From Streptomyces diastatochromogenes (GTDB lineage: Bacteria > Actinomycetota > Actinomycetes > Streptomycetales > Streptomycetaceae), in NCBI GenBank assembly GCA_026913215.1, contig JAPTYK010000001.1:1054001-1118000 (forward strand): a DNA stretch of 64,000 nt. The letters are read 5' to 3'. Position 1 is the first letter of the stretch; every line of letters begins with the position of its first letter. Of the stretch, positions 47,244 to 56,654 are shown in pieces. The position numbers and the translations under genes were made by a program. The notes under the pieces were generated by a model. The model was given only the letters and a program-made list of their open reading frames with translations. It was not told where the DNA came from and made no database searches.

Positions 47244-48453
47244 GGCCGCTCTCCGCGCTCCTCGCCGCGCTCCTCCTGGCCCTGACCGGCTCGGGCGCCG
47301 CGTCGTCCGAACCCCGGCCCGCCACCGTCGCGCCCGCCGCCGCGGACGCCTCCCGGCCGCCGCTGCTGGCCTACTACTACCAGTGGTTCAGCCCCGGTTC
47401 CTGGCAGCGGGCCAAGACCGACCTGCCGCTCGCCGGCCCGTACTCCAGCGACGACGCCCAGGTGATCGGCCGGCAGATCGCCGAGGCGAAGTCCGCGGGG
47501 ATCGACGGGTTCCTCGTCGGGTGGAAGCACGGCACCGTGAACGACCGGCGGCTGCGCAAGCTCGTCGACGCCGCCGAGGCGAGCCACTTCAAGCTCGCGC
47601 TGGTCTACCAGAGCCTGGACTTCCACCGCCGCCCGCTGCCCGTCGCCCAGGTCGCCGCCGACTTCCGGTACTTCCGCGACCACTTCGCCGACAGCCCCGC
47701 CCTGCTGCGCTTCGCCGGCCGCCCGCTGACCGTCTGGAGCGGCACCTGGGAGTACTCCCACGCCGACGTCGCCCGCGTCACCTCGGCCGTCCGGGGGCGG
47801 CTCAAGGTGCTGGCCAGCGAGAAGAACGTCGCCGGCTACCGGCGGATCGCCGACGTCACCGACGGCGACGCCTACTACTGGTCCTCCGCCGTCCCCGGCA
47901 CCACTCCCGGATACGCGGAGAAGCTCCGGGAGATGGCGCGGGCCGTGCACGCCGACCACAAGATCTGGGTGGCTCCCTGCGCGCCCGGCTTCGACGCGCG
48001 GCTCGTCGGCGGCACCCAGGCGGTCCCCGCGACGGCGGCGCGACGCTGCGGGCCGAGTACGCCGCCGCGCTCGGCTCCTCGCCGGACGTCATCGGCCTGA
48101 TCAGCTGGAACGAGTACTCCGAGAACACCCACGTGGAGCCGTCCCGCGACCACGGCGACCTCTTCCTGGGGTGCTGCGGCAGCTGCGCGGCGTCCCGCGG
48201 GCGTCCCGCCCGTGCGGAGCCCGAGCGGCCCTGTCCGGCCGGCCGCCCGGCCGGACCCCTCCCGCGGCTACTGGGCGTTCCTCGGCATGGCCGCCCCGTG
48301 CTGCTGGTCACCCCGCTCGCGGTGCGCCGTCTGCGCGCCGCCCGGCGCAGGCCCGCCCCGGTCGCCCAGGAGCGGACGGGCCCGGACGGGGCGGTCAGCA
48401 GGTCACCGGGGTCGACGTCCCCGCCGTGTTCCCCGCCAGATCGCGTGCCCTGA
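47240..48453 (+). CDS. GH99/GH71-like secreted glycoside hydrolase with C-terminal membrane helix
   Basis: About 400 residues. Signal peptide PLSALLAALLLALTGSGAAS. The (beta/alpha)8 barrel opens PLLAYYYQWFSPGSW, continues GIDGFLVGWKHGTVNDRRL and ends ISWNEYSENTHVEPS, which matches the GH99 catalytic signature (WNEWxExTxxEP) with both glutamates kept. GH99 enzymes cleave alpha-mannosides inside glycans. After a break near 48,040 the barrel finishes; further breaks near 48,170-48,300 precede a predicted helix (LLVTPLAVRRLRAA). The 3' end overlaps the convergent gene. It begins on the ATGA of the previous gene, completing the five-gene operon. Confidence 0.75.
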
Positions 48454-50175
48454 CCTCGTAGGTGTACGAGGCCGGGCACACGGCCGTCTTGTCGCTGAAG
48501 GTGAGCACCTCCCGCGGGACCGTGGCCATGTACGTGCCGTCGCGGTAGACGTCGTACGTCGCGAGCTGCGTGTCGTCGGTGGCCGCGCCCCACGTCAGCT
48601 TCATGGTGGTGGAGGCGGTGCGGGTCACCGTCAGGGGGGAGGGCGCGGTGGGCGCGGTGCCGTCGGCGGAGAGGTTGTAGTTCTGCACGTCGAAGGTGTT
48701 GCCGAGGGAGTCCGTCGGGGTCACCGTCAGCGTCGAGCCGTTGACCGAGACCAGCAGGAAGTGGTGCACGTTGGCGTCGGCGGCGGGCACCGGGATCGAG
48801 GAGGGGCAGCGCTTGCCGGCGTTGGAGGTGTAGGACCAGCCGCGGGCGTAGGCGTCCGTCGGGGAGCAGCCGTGGCCGCCGATCGAGCTGAGCTTGGCGC
48901 CGGCGCCGCCGGTCACGTAGCTGGGCACGCCCCCGGGCGGGGCGACGTTGCGCTGGTAGATGTGGGAGTGGCCGTTGAAGACCAGGCCCACGCCGTTGTC
49001 GTGCAGCAGCTGCTCCAGGGTGTCGGTGCTGCCCGGGTTGTTCTTCAGGTACTCGTCGTCCGGCTCGGTCGGGTCGTCGGAGCGCAGCGGGAAGTGGAAG
49101 GCGGCCACCTTGACGCCGCCGGGGTGCGCGGCGAGGTCCTGCTGGAGCCACTGGTACTCGGCCGAGGTGGTCGCCCAGTGGGCGGCGGCGTCCACCTGGT
49201 AGATGGCGCAGTGGTCGGTGCCCTCGCAGTTGTTCCCGTCGGCGTCGCCGACGTTGCCGTCGCTCCAGGAGGCGTCGAGCACGTAGAACCGGACTCCGCC
49301 GCTGGTGAAGGCGTAGTACGTCGTCGGGTAGGTCGCCGGGGCGCTGTTGAAGAACGACGGGTAGCCGACCTGGGCGTAGACGCCGTTGGAGGCGGCGGTG
49401 ACGGCGCTCTCGGGCCAGGTCGACAGGAGGGTGGCGGTGCGGCCGTGGTTGCCGGTGGTGGCGAACATGGGCAGGACCTGGCCCGGCGCCGCGTAGTACT
49501 CGGGGGCGAAGACGCCGCTGATGTTGACGCCGGACTGCTGGAGGTCGCCGTAGTTGGTCGGGCTGCCGCTGGGGTAGGCCACGTCGCCGGTGGACAGCGC
49601 GAAGCGGGCGCCGCTGGCGGCCAGCCGGGACATCACGTTGGCCTGGTCCTGGTTGACGTCCCCGCTGTTGACCCCGTTGCTGGTGGTGTCGCCCCAGTCG
49701 CCGAACACCGCGAACGTGAAGGGGGTCGTGGAGCCGGCCGGCACCATCGTGGTGAACGAGGGCGAGGGGTTGGTGCCGAGCAGGTCGACGGGGACGGCGT
49801 CGCCGGTGAAGACCCGGTAGCAGTAAGGGGTGTTGGGGCTGAGGTTCGGCACGGTCACCGAGTTGCTGTACTCGGTGACCCCGTTGACGGTCATGGTGGT
49901 GCCGAGGGTGGCGGCGGTGACCGAGTTGGCCGTGCAGTTGCCGAGCGGCCCGTACTTCACGGTCTGCCGGCTGCGGGTGGAGGTCGCCCAGGTCACCCGG
50001 GTGGAGGTGGGGTCAGGTCCGTCAGATAGGGGCCCGGGTGAGGACCGGGAGGCGCCCGGCAGGTCGGCCAGGGCGGGGCGGGCGCGGCGAGGGCCGCCGA
50101 CAGGGCACCGAGCGCCACGGCGGCGCCGGCGAGGCGGAGGCCTCGGCGGCGTCCGACGGCTGCGAACACAGGCAT
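48395..50175 (-). CDS. Secreted metallophosphoesterase (purple acid phosphatase-like) with fibronectin-type domain
   Basis: About 590 residues. Signal peptide GLRLAGAAVALGALSAALAA. After two breaks near 50,030-50,080 an N-terminal fibronectin-like domain (TYSNSVTVPNLSPNTPYCYRV-type segment) is followed by the calcineurin-like domain: TFAVFGDWGD, STGDVAYPSG, FATTGNHG, KVAAFHFPLRSDD and VFNGHSHIYQRN, which supply all metal ligands. The C-terminus is another fibronectin-like domain ending TYEVRARDLAGNTAG. Start ATG 50175 follows AAAGGACCCGTGAC. It converges on the GH99-like gene with a 59-bp overlap. Confidence 0.88.
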
Positions 50176-50411
50176 GTCACGGGTCCTTTCAGCCTCCGCT
50201 GCGGCCTGTCTGGGGCGTCGGCCGGGCGACGGGGACGGAGGCACCCCGGGAACGTAGGGCGGCCGGGGGCCGGGACGGACCGGCGCGGCGGGGCCGGGGC
50301 CGCGAACCGCCGCATTCACCCGGCCGGGGGCCGTCGCGTGGGCCGGTCGGGCGACTCGGCGTGTCCTTCGGTCTCGCCTCCCGTGCGGTGCGGGAAGAAG
50401 GGACAGGACCC

Positions 50412-51577
50412 ATGCGCTCCCGCGCCCTGCCCCTGGAGGCCCCCGTGCCGGCACGCGACTCGCAGGAAGCCGTCCGCCGTCGGCCCGTCGGCCGGCTCCG
50501 CGCGGCCCTGGCCGTCGCGGCCGTCGCCGCGTCGACGGCCGTCGCGCCCGCCGTGCCCGCGGGAGCGGCGCCGCGACCGCAGGACGACGGGCCGGCCTCC
50601 GACCGCGCCTACGTGGCCAACACCACGGCCAGGACGGTGTCGTTCCTCGACACCGACGACCGGACCGTCACCCACACGGTGGCCGTGCCGTCCGGCGCGG
50701 CCGACGTGGGGTCTCCTGGCGCGCGCACCGGGCCTATGTGACCGGCGGCAGCGGCTCGCACACCGTCAGCGTCGTCGACACCGAACGGGCCAGGGTCGTG
50801 GGCACGATCCGGGTCGGCGACCGGCCCGAGGGCATCGCCGTCAGCCGTGACGGCCGGCGCGCCTACGTCACCAACGCGGACTCCGGCACCGTGTCGGTGA
50901 TCGACACCGGCCGCAACCGGGTCCTGCGCACGGTGCGGGTCGGCTCGTTCCCCCGGGGCGTGGCGGTCTCCCCCGACGGGAAGCGCGTGTACGTCGCCAA
51001 TCTGCTGTCCGGCAGCGTGTCGGTGATCGCCGCCGCTCCCGGCCGGGTCGTGGCGACGGTGCCGCTGGGCACCGGAACCGCCGCGTACGACGTGGCCGTC
51101 AGCCCGGACGGCGCGCTGGCGTACGTGAGCACGGGCAACGGGACGGAGTACGTGTCGGTGCTCGACGCCCGCGCGGCCACCGTCCTCGACGCCGTGCCGG
51201 TCGAGGCCGGCGCGCAGTCGCTGGCCGTGTCGCCCGACGGGGCGTCGGTGTACGTGAGTTCCGGCTTCGGGAGCGACGAGGTGTCGGTCATCGACACCGA
51301 GGTCGGCACCGTCGCCCGCAGCTTCCGCGTCCCCGGCGGCGCGGAGGGGCTCGCGCTGGGCTACGAGGGGCGGCAGATGTACGTCGCCACGGGGCTCGGC
51401 TCGCGCTCCGCGGTCTACGTGGACACCGAGACCGACCGGGTCATGGGCACCACGACGGTCGGCGCCGGGCCGATGAGCGTGGCCGTGGAGTCCGAGCCGG
51501 AGCCGGTGGACACGCGGTCCGGGAAGGACCGGCGGATCCACTGGAAGACGGGCCGGCAGCAGGCGGCCGCGCGCTGA
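50412..51577 (+). CDS. Secreted YVTN-type beta-propeller protein (one frame break)
   Basis: About 388 residues. A signal peptide (RAALAVAAVAASTAVAPAVP, residues ~28-47) is followed by seven or so repeats of the kind VAVSPDGxRVYVANxxSGTVSVID, each about 42 residues (for example RAYVTNADSGTVSVIDTGRN and GVAVSPDGKRVYVANLLSG). The break near 50,705 falls within the first repeat. Propellers of this kind bind proteins or glycans on cell surfaces. GAAGGGACAGGACCC precedes ATG 50412. It is followed seven bases later by a DedA gene, probably one operon. Confidence 0.88.
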
Positions 51578-51584
51578 CGGTCCC

Positions 51585-52248
51585 GTGCGCGCGACGGTCC
51601 TCGCGACCGGGGTCTCCGACTGGTGGTCGCCCGACCACTGGATCTCCGGCTTCGGCCTGATCGGCATCCTGGTCATCGTCTTCGCCGAGTCGGGGCTCTT
51701 CGCCTTCCTCCCGGGCGACTCGCTGCTCTTCACCGCGGGCCTGCTCGTGGCCGACGGCCGGTACATCCACCAGCCGCTGTGGCTGGTGATCGTCCTGCTC
51801 GTGGCGGCGGCCGTGCTCGGCGACCAGGTGGGCTATCTGGTCGGGGCGTACCTGGGGCGCGGCTCTTCAACCGGCCGGACTCCCGGTTCTTCAAGCGGGA
51901 GAACCTGGACCGGGCGCACGGGTTCGTGGAGAAGTACGGGCCGAAGGCGATCGTGCTGGCCCGTTTCGTGCCGATCGTGCGGACCTTCGCGCCGATCGTG
52001 GCGGGCGCCGGGCGCATGCGGTACCGCACGTTCGTCACGTACAACGTGATCGGCGCGATCGGCTGGGGCGCGGGCGTCACGCTCGCCGGCTACTGGCTCG
52101 GCCGGGTCGGCTTCGTCAGGGACCACGTGGAGCTCATCCTCGTCTCGATCGTCCTGCTCTCCCTGGTCCCGGTGGTCTTCGAGGCCGTCCGGGCCCGCCG
52201 CAGGGCGAAGAACGCCGGTGCGGCGGGGCCGCCCCGGACGGCTCCTGA
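51585..52248 (+). CDS. DedA-family membrane protein (frame breaks)
   Basis: About 220 residues. DedA core: IVIVFAESGLFAFLPGDSLL near residue 35, GDQVGYLVGAYLGR near 80, and after a break (about 51,865) PKAIVLARFVPIVRTFAPIV with GAIGWGAGVTLAGYWLG. The R-x-x-P-x-x-R-T motif is intact. Breaks near 51,865 and 52,225 are needed; the tail ends at 52248. DedA proteins include undecaprenyl-phosphate translocases. Start is a GTG seven bases after the propeller stop, coupling the two. It is the third DedA-superfamily gene in this window. Confidence 0.85.
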
Positions 52249-52252
52249 CGGG

Positions 52253-52945
52253 TCACGGCGTGCCGGGCGTCCCGGTGGGCGCCGCCGGGGCCGGGCAGGC
52301 GACCGTGCCGGGCCGTACGGAGAGCGAGAGCTTCGGGGTGGTGAGGAGTCCGGGGATCTGGAAGTCCTGGGCGGTGCCGGTGATCCGGTCGAACTTGGCG
52401 TAGCGCGCCTGGATGCCGAAGCGGTGCTGCGGGCTGTCGAGCGGGTTGGGGACGTACGCGCCGGTGGCGTCCTTGACGGTCTTCACGTCGGCGCCGTTGA
52501 CGTTGAGGTCGACGATGCCGTCCATGTCGAGGACCCCGGTGGCGTTGCGCAGGTCGAGGACGGTGTTCTTCGTCCTGATCTCCCAGGAGCCCGGGTTGTC
52601 GTCGCCGAGGGTGAGCAGCAGGGTGTACGTGGCTCCCGCGATCTGCTGGCGCTGGCTCAGGCAGAGGCCGTTGATGACGCCGTCGGCGAAGCCCATCCGC
52701 AGGACGCGCTCGCTTCCGGTGGAGCCGTCGGGCCGTACGACGGCCTGGTCGACGACGGCGGCGCCGTACTGCGTGCCGTACAGGCTGCTGGTGGTGAAGT
52801 CGACGGGCCGGTCCTGGATCCGGAGGCCGACGGCGAGCGCCCCGTTCGCCATGGCGGTGCCGAGGCCGCCGGCGGCGAGGAGCGCGGGCAGGGCGACGGC
52901 GAGGGAGCGGCGCCAGTGGGTGCGGCCTTCCTCGTGGTTGCTCAT
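52253..52945 (-). CDS. DUF6230-family secreted protein
   Basis: Intact, 230 residues. N-terminal hydrophobic segment SLAVALPALLAAGGLGTAMA, then a beta-rich extracellular domain (LRIQDRPVDFTTSSLYGTQY; VLRMGFADGVINGLCLSQRQ; DFQIPGLLTTPKLSL) with two or more cysteines. DUF6230 proteins are confined to actinobacteria and have no known function. Last gene of a six-gene leftward array. Its ATG overlaps the stop of the preceding gene (ATGA), so expression is coupled. Confidence 0.85.
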   Translation of the reverse strand: MSNHEEGRTHWRRSLAVALPALLAAGGLGTAMANGALAVGLRIQDRPVDFTTSSLYGTQYGAAVVDQAVVRPDGSTGSERVLRMGFADGVINGLCLSQRQQIAGATYTLLLTLGDDNPGSWEIRTKNTVLDLRNATGVLDMDGIVDLNVNGADVKTVKDATGAYVPNPLDSPQHRFGIQARYAKFDRITGTAQDFQIPGLLTTPKLSLSVRPGTVACPAPAAPTGTPGTP

Positions 52946-53550
52946 GGCGTGGTCACCGAGATGGTTCCGGGGAGGTGGACGGGGTTGTCGGTGGAGTTGA
53001 GGGCGGCGTGGTCGTCGACCGTCCGGATCGCGTAGATGTCGCCGGTGAAGTCCTCGGCCCCGGCGGTGAGCGGGATGAGGGAGCCGAAGAAGTCGAGCAG
53101 TCCCTGCACGCCGCAGATCTTGACGAGGACGCGGACGCAGACGTTGGTGATGTTCCCCCACATGGTGGTGGTCTCGGCCTTCCCGGCGCTGTCGTAGCCG
53201 CCGAGCGAGCCCTCCGCGGGCACGTCGATGGTGACGGTGTGCCCGGCCGCCTTCTGGACCACGTTCATGTGCGAGCGGATCTGGAGCTTGGTGAAGGTGT
53301 ACTTGGTGGTGGTGCGCGTGGAGCCGTCGGAGAGCCGGACGGTGACGTTCTTCTCGACGGTCATGGAGACCGCGACCATGCTGGCGATGGTGACGTGCAG
53401 CGGGTCCGGGGAGGGCAGGAAGGGCACGCCGAGGGGGGTGACCGCGGCGGTCTCGCCGGAGGCGCTGCTCGGCTGCCCGGACCAGACGGCCGTGACGACG
53501 GCGAGGAGCAGGGCCGCCGCCACCGAGCACGCCTTGCGCCGCGCCGTCAC
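52942..53550 (-). CDS. Secreted protein of unknown family in the DUF6230/DUF6114 array
   Basis: Intact, 202 residues. Signal peptide CSVAAALLLAVVTAVWSGQP, then a mainly beta domain (HVTIASMVAVSMTVEKNVTV; YTFTKLQIRSHMNVVQKAAG; GNITNVCVRVLVKICGVQGL). Two cysteines (VCVRV and ICGVQ) may pair. No known family is recognised. It overlaps by GTGA with the upstream DUF6114 gene and by ATGA with the downstream DUF6230 gene, so it is an integral member of this operon. Confidence 0.8.
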   Translation of the reverse strand: MTARRKACSVAAALLLAVVTAVWSGQPSSASGETAAVTPLGVPFLPSPDPLHVTIASMVAVSMTVEKNVTVRLSDGSTRTTTKYTFTKLQIRSHMNVVQKAAGHTVTIDVPAEGSLGGYDSAGKAETTTMWGNITNVCVRVLVKICGVQGLLDFFGSLIPLTAGAEDFTGDIYAIRTVDDHAALNSTDNPVHLPGTISVTTP

Positions 53551-53931
53551 CCTTCCACCGCCCGGCCGCGCGGGCGTTTGACGCCCAGCCGACCATCATG
53601 GAGCCGCCGAGCACGCCGAGCGCCATGCCGAGCAGGAAGCCGCCCAGGTTGGAGACGACGAGCGAGACGACGGCGAGGACCGCGCCGATGAGCCCGAAGG
53701 TGTACCGCTGGGCGGGCAGCGCGAGCGGGATGAGGCCGCACAGGATCATCCCGCCGCCGACGAGGTAGCCGGCCACCCCGCCGAAGCCGGTGCTGACGAT
53801 CAGCTGCAGGGAGCTGAGGGAGAACTTGAGGACGGTCCAGCCGCCGGCGACCAGCCACACCCGCCCCAGAACGGCCGGGTGCGGCGGAACGCGCGGAACC
53901 AGGCGTACGCGGTCCTCGCCCGGCTCAGCAC
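53547..53931 (-). CDS. DUF6114-family membrane protein (frame breaks at both ends)
   Basis: About 128 residues. It opens AYAWFRAFRRTRPFWGG, continues WLVAGGWTVLKFSLSSLQLI and has four membrane helices (GFGGVAGYLVGGGMILCGLI; RYTFGLIGAVLAVVSLVVSN; LGGFLLGMALGVLGGSMMVG). A base is missing near 53,865 and another near 53,580 at the C-terminus. Its GTG start sits inside the stop region of the preceding DUF6230 gene (GTGCTGA). Family function unknown; it pairs regularly with DUF6230. Confidence 0.8.
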
Positions 53932-54665
53932 GCGTTCGCCGTTCCCGCGACGACCCTGAGCTTGAGGTCGGGCAGCACGAGCGCCCCGGCCATCTCGGCG
54001 TCGTACGCGCTGGCGTTCAGTCCGTGCAGGGAGATGGAGCTGCCGCCCTCGCCGCCGGCGGAGCCGAGCCCGAAGCCGCCGGGCAGGGCGCCGGTGAGCG
54101 GTTTGCCGGCGACGGTGACCTGGTCGGCGGACTGGCCGAGCACCGCGTTCTGGAGGGTGGTGGGGCCGTACGCCTGGAGTTCGGTGGCCTGGATGTAGAG
54201 GTTCGAGGCGTCGATGTCGGTGGTGAAGGTGGCGGGCGCGGTCGCCGTCACCGTCTGGCCGCCCGTCAGGAGCAGCGAGTACGGCACTCCGGCGATCGTC
54301 TGGTGGACGATGCCGCAGAGTCCGGCGAGGTGGGCGCTGGCGAAGCCGACGCGCGCCATCGCGGTGCTGGTGGTCGAGGTGCCGTCGGGGCGCGCGACGG
54401 CGGGGGTGTTGACGATGGCGCCGAAGCCGCTGCCCTCGACCCCGTTGGAGGTCAGGGTGAAGGGCTGCCCGGTGACGCTGAAGTTGGCGGCGAGGGCGCC
54501 CTGCGCGAGGCGGTGCCGAGGAGGCCGATGGCGACGGCGGAGGGACGAAGGCGAAGGCGCCGCGCCCCAGCGGGTGCCGCGGCGGGTGCCGTCGGCGGCC
54601 TGGGCGAGCATCCGGGCGTTCCAGTCGGCGGCGGCGCTCCGGGCCCCGGAGAGGAGGTCGTTCAC
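53925..54665 (-). CDS. DUF6230-family secreted protein (compensated frame break)
   Basis: About 246 residues. After an N-terminal cytoplasmic part (NDLLSGARSAAADWNARMLA) the hydrophobic signal segment is scrambled by two opposite indels near 54,530-54,565; the normal reading resumes at LAQGALAANFSVTGQPFTLT. The extracellular domain repeats the DUF6230 pattern (VGFASAHLAGLCGIVHQTIA; LNASAYDAEMAGALVLPDLK). GTG 54665 overlaps the stop of the upstream DUF6114 gene. Confidence 0.8.
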   Translation of the reverse strand: MNDLLSGARSAAADWNARMLAQAADGTRRGTRWGAAPSPSSLRRRHRPPRHRLAQGALAANFSVTGQPFTLTSNGVEGSGFGAIVNTPAVARPDGTSTTSTAMARVGFASAHLAGLCGIVHQTIAGVPYSLLLTGGQTVTATAPATFTTDIDASNLYIQATELQAYGPTTLQNAVLGQSADQVTVAGKPLTGALPGGFGLGSAGGEGGSSISLHGLNASAYDAEMAGALVLPDLKLRVVAGTANAC

Positions 54666-55123
54666 GCGGATCCGCTCCCCAGGGCCGTGGGGCCGGTACG
54701 GCGCCGGAAGCGCGGCTTGGACGGCTTCTCGGGGAGCCAGGCGAAGGCCATGGAGCCGCCGAGGACCGAGAGGAACATCCCGACGAACAGGCCGCCGAGG
54801 TTGGAGAGCGGGAAGGAGGCGACTCCCGCGATCACCGCGATGACGCCTGCGGTGTGGCGCTGTCCGGGGAGCAGCAGGATGAGCAGGGCCATCGCCATCA
54901 GGAGGACGCCGCCGGCCATGCCCGCGATGCCTCCGACGCCGACCTGGAGGATCTTGCCGAGCGGTGCCATCGGCAGGAAGAAGATGACGAAGCCGCCGGT
55001 CCCGGTCCAGAGGGCCGCCCAGAACGGCCGGGTGCGGCGCCAGCGCCGGAAGGCGAGACGCGCACGACGCGGCCCGCCGGGGGTGGGCTCTTCGGTCGGT
55101 TCGGTCGGCGGATCGGTGGTCAT
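54662..55123 (-). CDS. DUF6114-family membrane protein
   Basis: Intact, 153 residues. Acidic, proline-rich N-terminus, then RLAFRRWRRTRPFWAALWTG and four membrane helices (GGFVIFFLPMAPLGKILQVG; IAGMAGGVLLMAMALLILLL; GQRHTAGVIAVIAGVASFPL; LGGLFVGMFLSVLGGSMAFA). It ends with a basic tail. Start ATG 55123 lies 33 bp after a strong hairpin, so it may need read-through or its own promoter. Couples to the downstream DUF6230 gene by GTGA. Confidence 0.85.
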   Translation of the reverse strand: MTTDPPTEPTEEPTPGGPRRARLAFRRWRRTRPFWAALWTGTGGFVIFFLPMAPLGKILQVGVGGIAGMAGGVLLMAMALLILLLPGQRHTAGVIAVIAGVASFPLSNLGGLFVGMFLSVLGGSMAFAWLPEKPSKPRFRRRTGPTALGSGSA

Positions 55124-55155
55124 GGGGGCCTCGCAGCGGTGGGTCGGGTGGGAGG

Positions 55156-55193
55156 CCGGGGCCCCGCGCCGTACGGAGGGCGCGGGGCCCCGG
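55156..55193. terminator. Perfect 15-bp hairpin inside the DUF6230/DUF6114 array
   Basis: CCGGGGCCCCGCGCC (55156-55170) pairs perfectly with 55179-55193 across an eight-base loop. It lies between the first DUF6230 gene (stop 55207) and the next DUF6114 gene (start 55123), where it could cut expression of the rest of the array. Confidence 0.85.
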
Positions 55194-55206
55194 GTGGTGC
55201 GTGCGG

Positions 55207-55892
55207 TCAGGCGCCGCAGGTCTTGTCGCCCTGGGCGATGCCGATCGCGAGGTCCGGCAGGGTGATCGCGCCGGCGATCGTGGCCCCGTTGGCGTCGGCG
55301 TTGAGGTTGGCGATGTCGGTCCGGCCGCCGGTGGCGTCGAGACCGAACTGGCCGGGGGTGCCGTCGTTGATGCCGGTGCCCTTGATCGCGGCGCCGTCGG
55401 CGGCCGCGCCGATGACGTTCGGGGTGGTGTCGCTCGCGTTCAGCGTGGCCTTGGCCGCCTTGAGGGCCTGCGCGTCGAGCACGAGCTTGTTCGCCTGGAG
55501 TCCGGCACCGGCGACGAGCTGGTCGCTGGTGAGGGGGTCGCGGCGGCGGGCGAGGAGATGTTGAGCGACCAGGTGCCGAGGCTGCCGATCACCGGGAGGT
55601 TGATCGACTGCGTGGCGTGGACGCAGATGCCGTCCAGGCCGGCCTTGGCGATGCCGACCTCGGCGGCGCCCTTGGCCCCGCCGGCGTCGATGGTGTGCAT
55701 GACCGCGCCGATGCCCTGCGGCGCGGCGACCGTCTTGGAGCTGAGGGTGAAGGGGACGCTCGTGAGCGAGAGGTTCGCGGCGAGCGCGCCCTGCACCATG
55801 GCCGTGGCCATGGCGGCGATGGCGGCGGTGGCGGGCACGGCGAGGAACGCCGATCTGCGCCAGCGGGTGACGCCTCTGGTCTCGTGCTGCAT
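55207..55892 (-). CDS. DUF6230-family secreted protein (one frame break)
   Basis: About 228 residues. Signal segment FLAVPATAAIAAMATAMVQG, then LAANLSLTSVPFTLSSKTV and VGIAKAGLDGICVHATQSIN. After a break near 55,540 it continues DQLVAGAGLQANKLVLDAQA and ends ITLPDLAIGIAQGDKTCGA. Start ATG 55892 follows GGAGATCAC. First gene of the array, separated from the rest by a hairpin and divergent from a TetR regulator with operator-like sequences between. Confidence 0.85.
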
Positions 55893-55925
55893 GTGATCTC
55901 CAACCTTCGTGCCGCACCGGTCGAA

Positions 55926-55984
55926 TGACACTTTGCGGCTTCCTGTTCGAGGATTGGACACTCTCCGAATAAGTGTCAACACTT
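55926..55984. promoter_or_regulatory. TetR-type operator and promoter of the DUF6230 array
   Basis: AAGTGTCAACACTT (55971-55984) is a near-palindrome of arms AAGTGT/ACACTT around CA. A second inverted pair, GACACT (55957-55962) and AGTGTC (55972-55977), overlaps it, and TGACACTT recurs at 55926. TTGACA, the classic -35 sequence, lies within the palindrome on the minus strand, pointing toward the DUF6230 gene. Confidence 0.7.
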
Positions 55985-56026
55985 CTGACAATCCTGGGGA
56001 CTTTTCCGCCTGGACTAGGCTGGCCG

Positions 56027-56628
56027 ATGCCACGCTTCAGGGAGACGGTCCGGACACTGCTGCGGGAGCGGCTGCTGGACGCCGCGTACGAGGCGGTCGC
56101 CGACCGCGGCTTCGACAAGCTGCGCATGGCGCACCTGGCCGGCGCGGTCGGCGTCAGCCGGCAGACGCTGTACTCGGAGTTCCCCTCCAAGGAGGCGGTC
56201 GGCGAGGCCCTGTTCCAGCGCGAGCTGGAGCGCTGCCTCGTCGGCATCCAACAGGGCCTGGACGCGCACCCGGACGACCTGCGCGCGGCCGTGGAGGCCG
56301 CCGTCCGCTTCACCCTCACGCTGGCCGGGCGGAACCCGCTGATCAAGGCCATGCTGACCAGCACCGGCGAGGACGGACTCTCTCGTACCTCACGACCCGG
56401 TCCGCGGCGGCCTTCGACCTGGCGACGGAGATGTGCGACGCGTACGTCACGGACGCCTGGCCCTCGATCGACCCGGTGGCGCGCGAACTGGCCGTGGACG
56501 CCGCGGTCCGGCTGACCGCCAGTCACATCGTCCAGGCCGGCCCCTCACCCGAGGAGTCGGCCCGCCGCATCGCGGACACCGTGGTCCGGGTCGCCCTGAG
56601 CACGGGCCGGGAGCGGATCCCCGAGTAG
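56027..56628 (+). CDS. TetR-family repressor (one frame break)
   Basis: About 200 residues. Helix-turn-helix: LLDAAYEAVADRGFDKLRMA, LAGAVGVSRQTLYSEFPSKE. The ligand domain continues VEAAVRFTLTLAGRNPLIKA; after a break near 56,390 the other frame reads LTTRSAAAFDLATEMCDAYV and ends RIADTVVRVALSTGRERIPE. Likely regulator of the divergent DUF6230/DUF6114 array through the GACACT-type sites. Its own start codon has no obvious ribosome site. Confidence 0.88.
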
Positions 56629-56654
56629 ACCTCGGGGCCCCCTCCCGGACGGCC

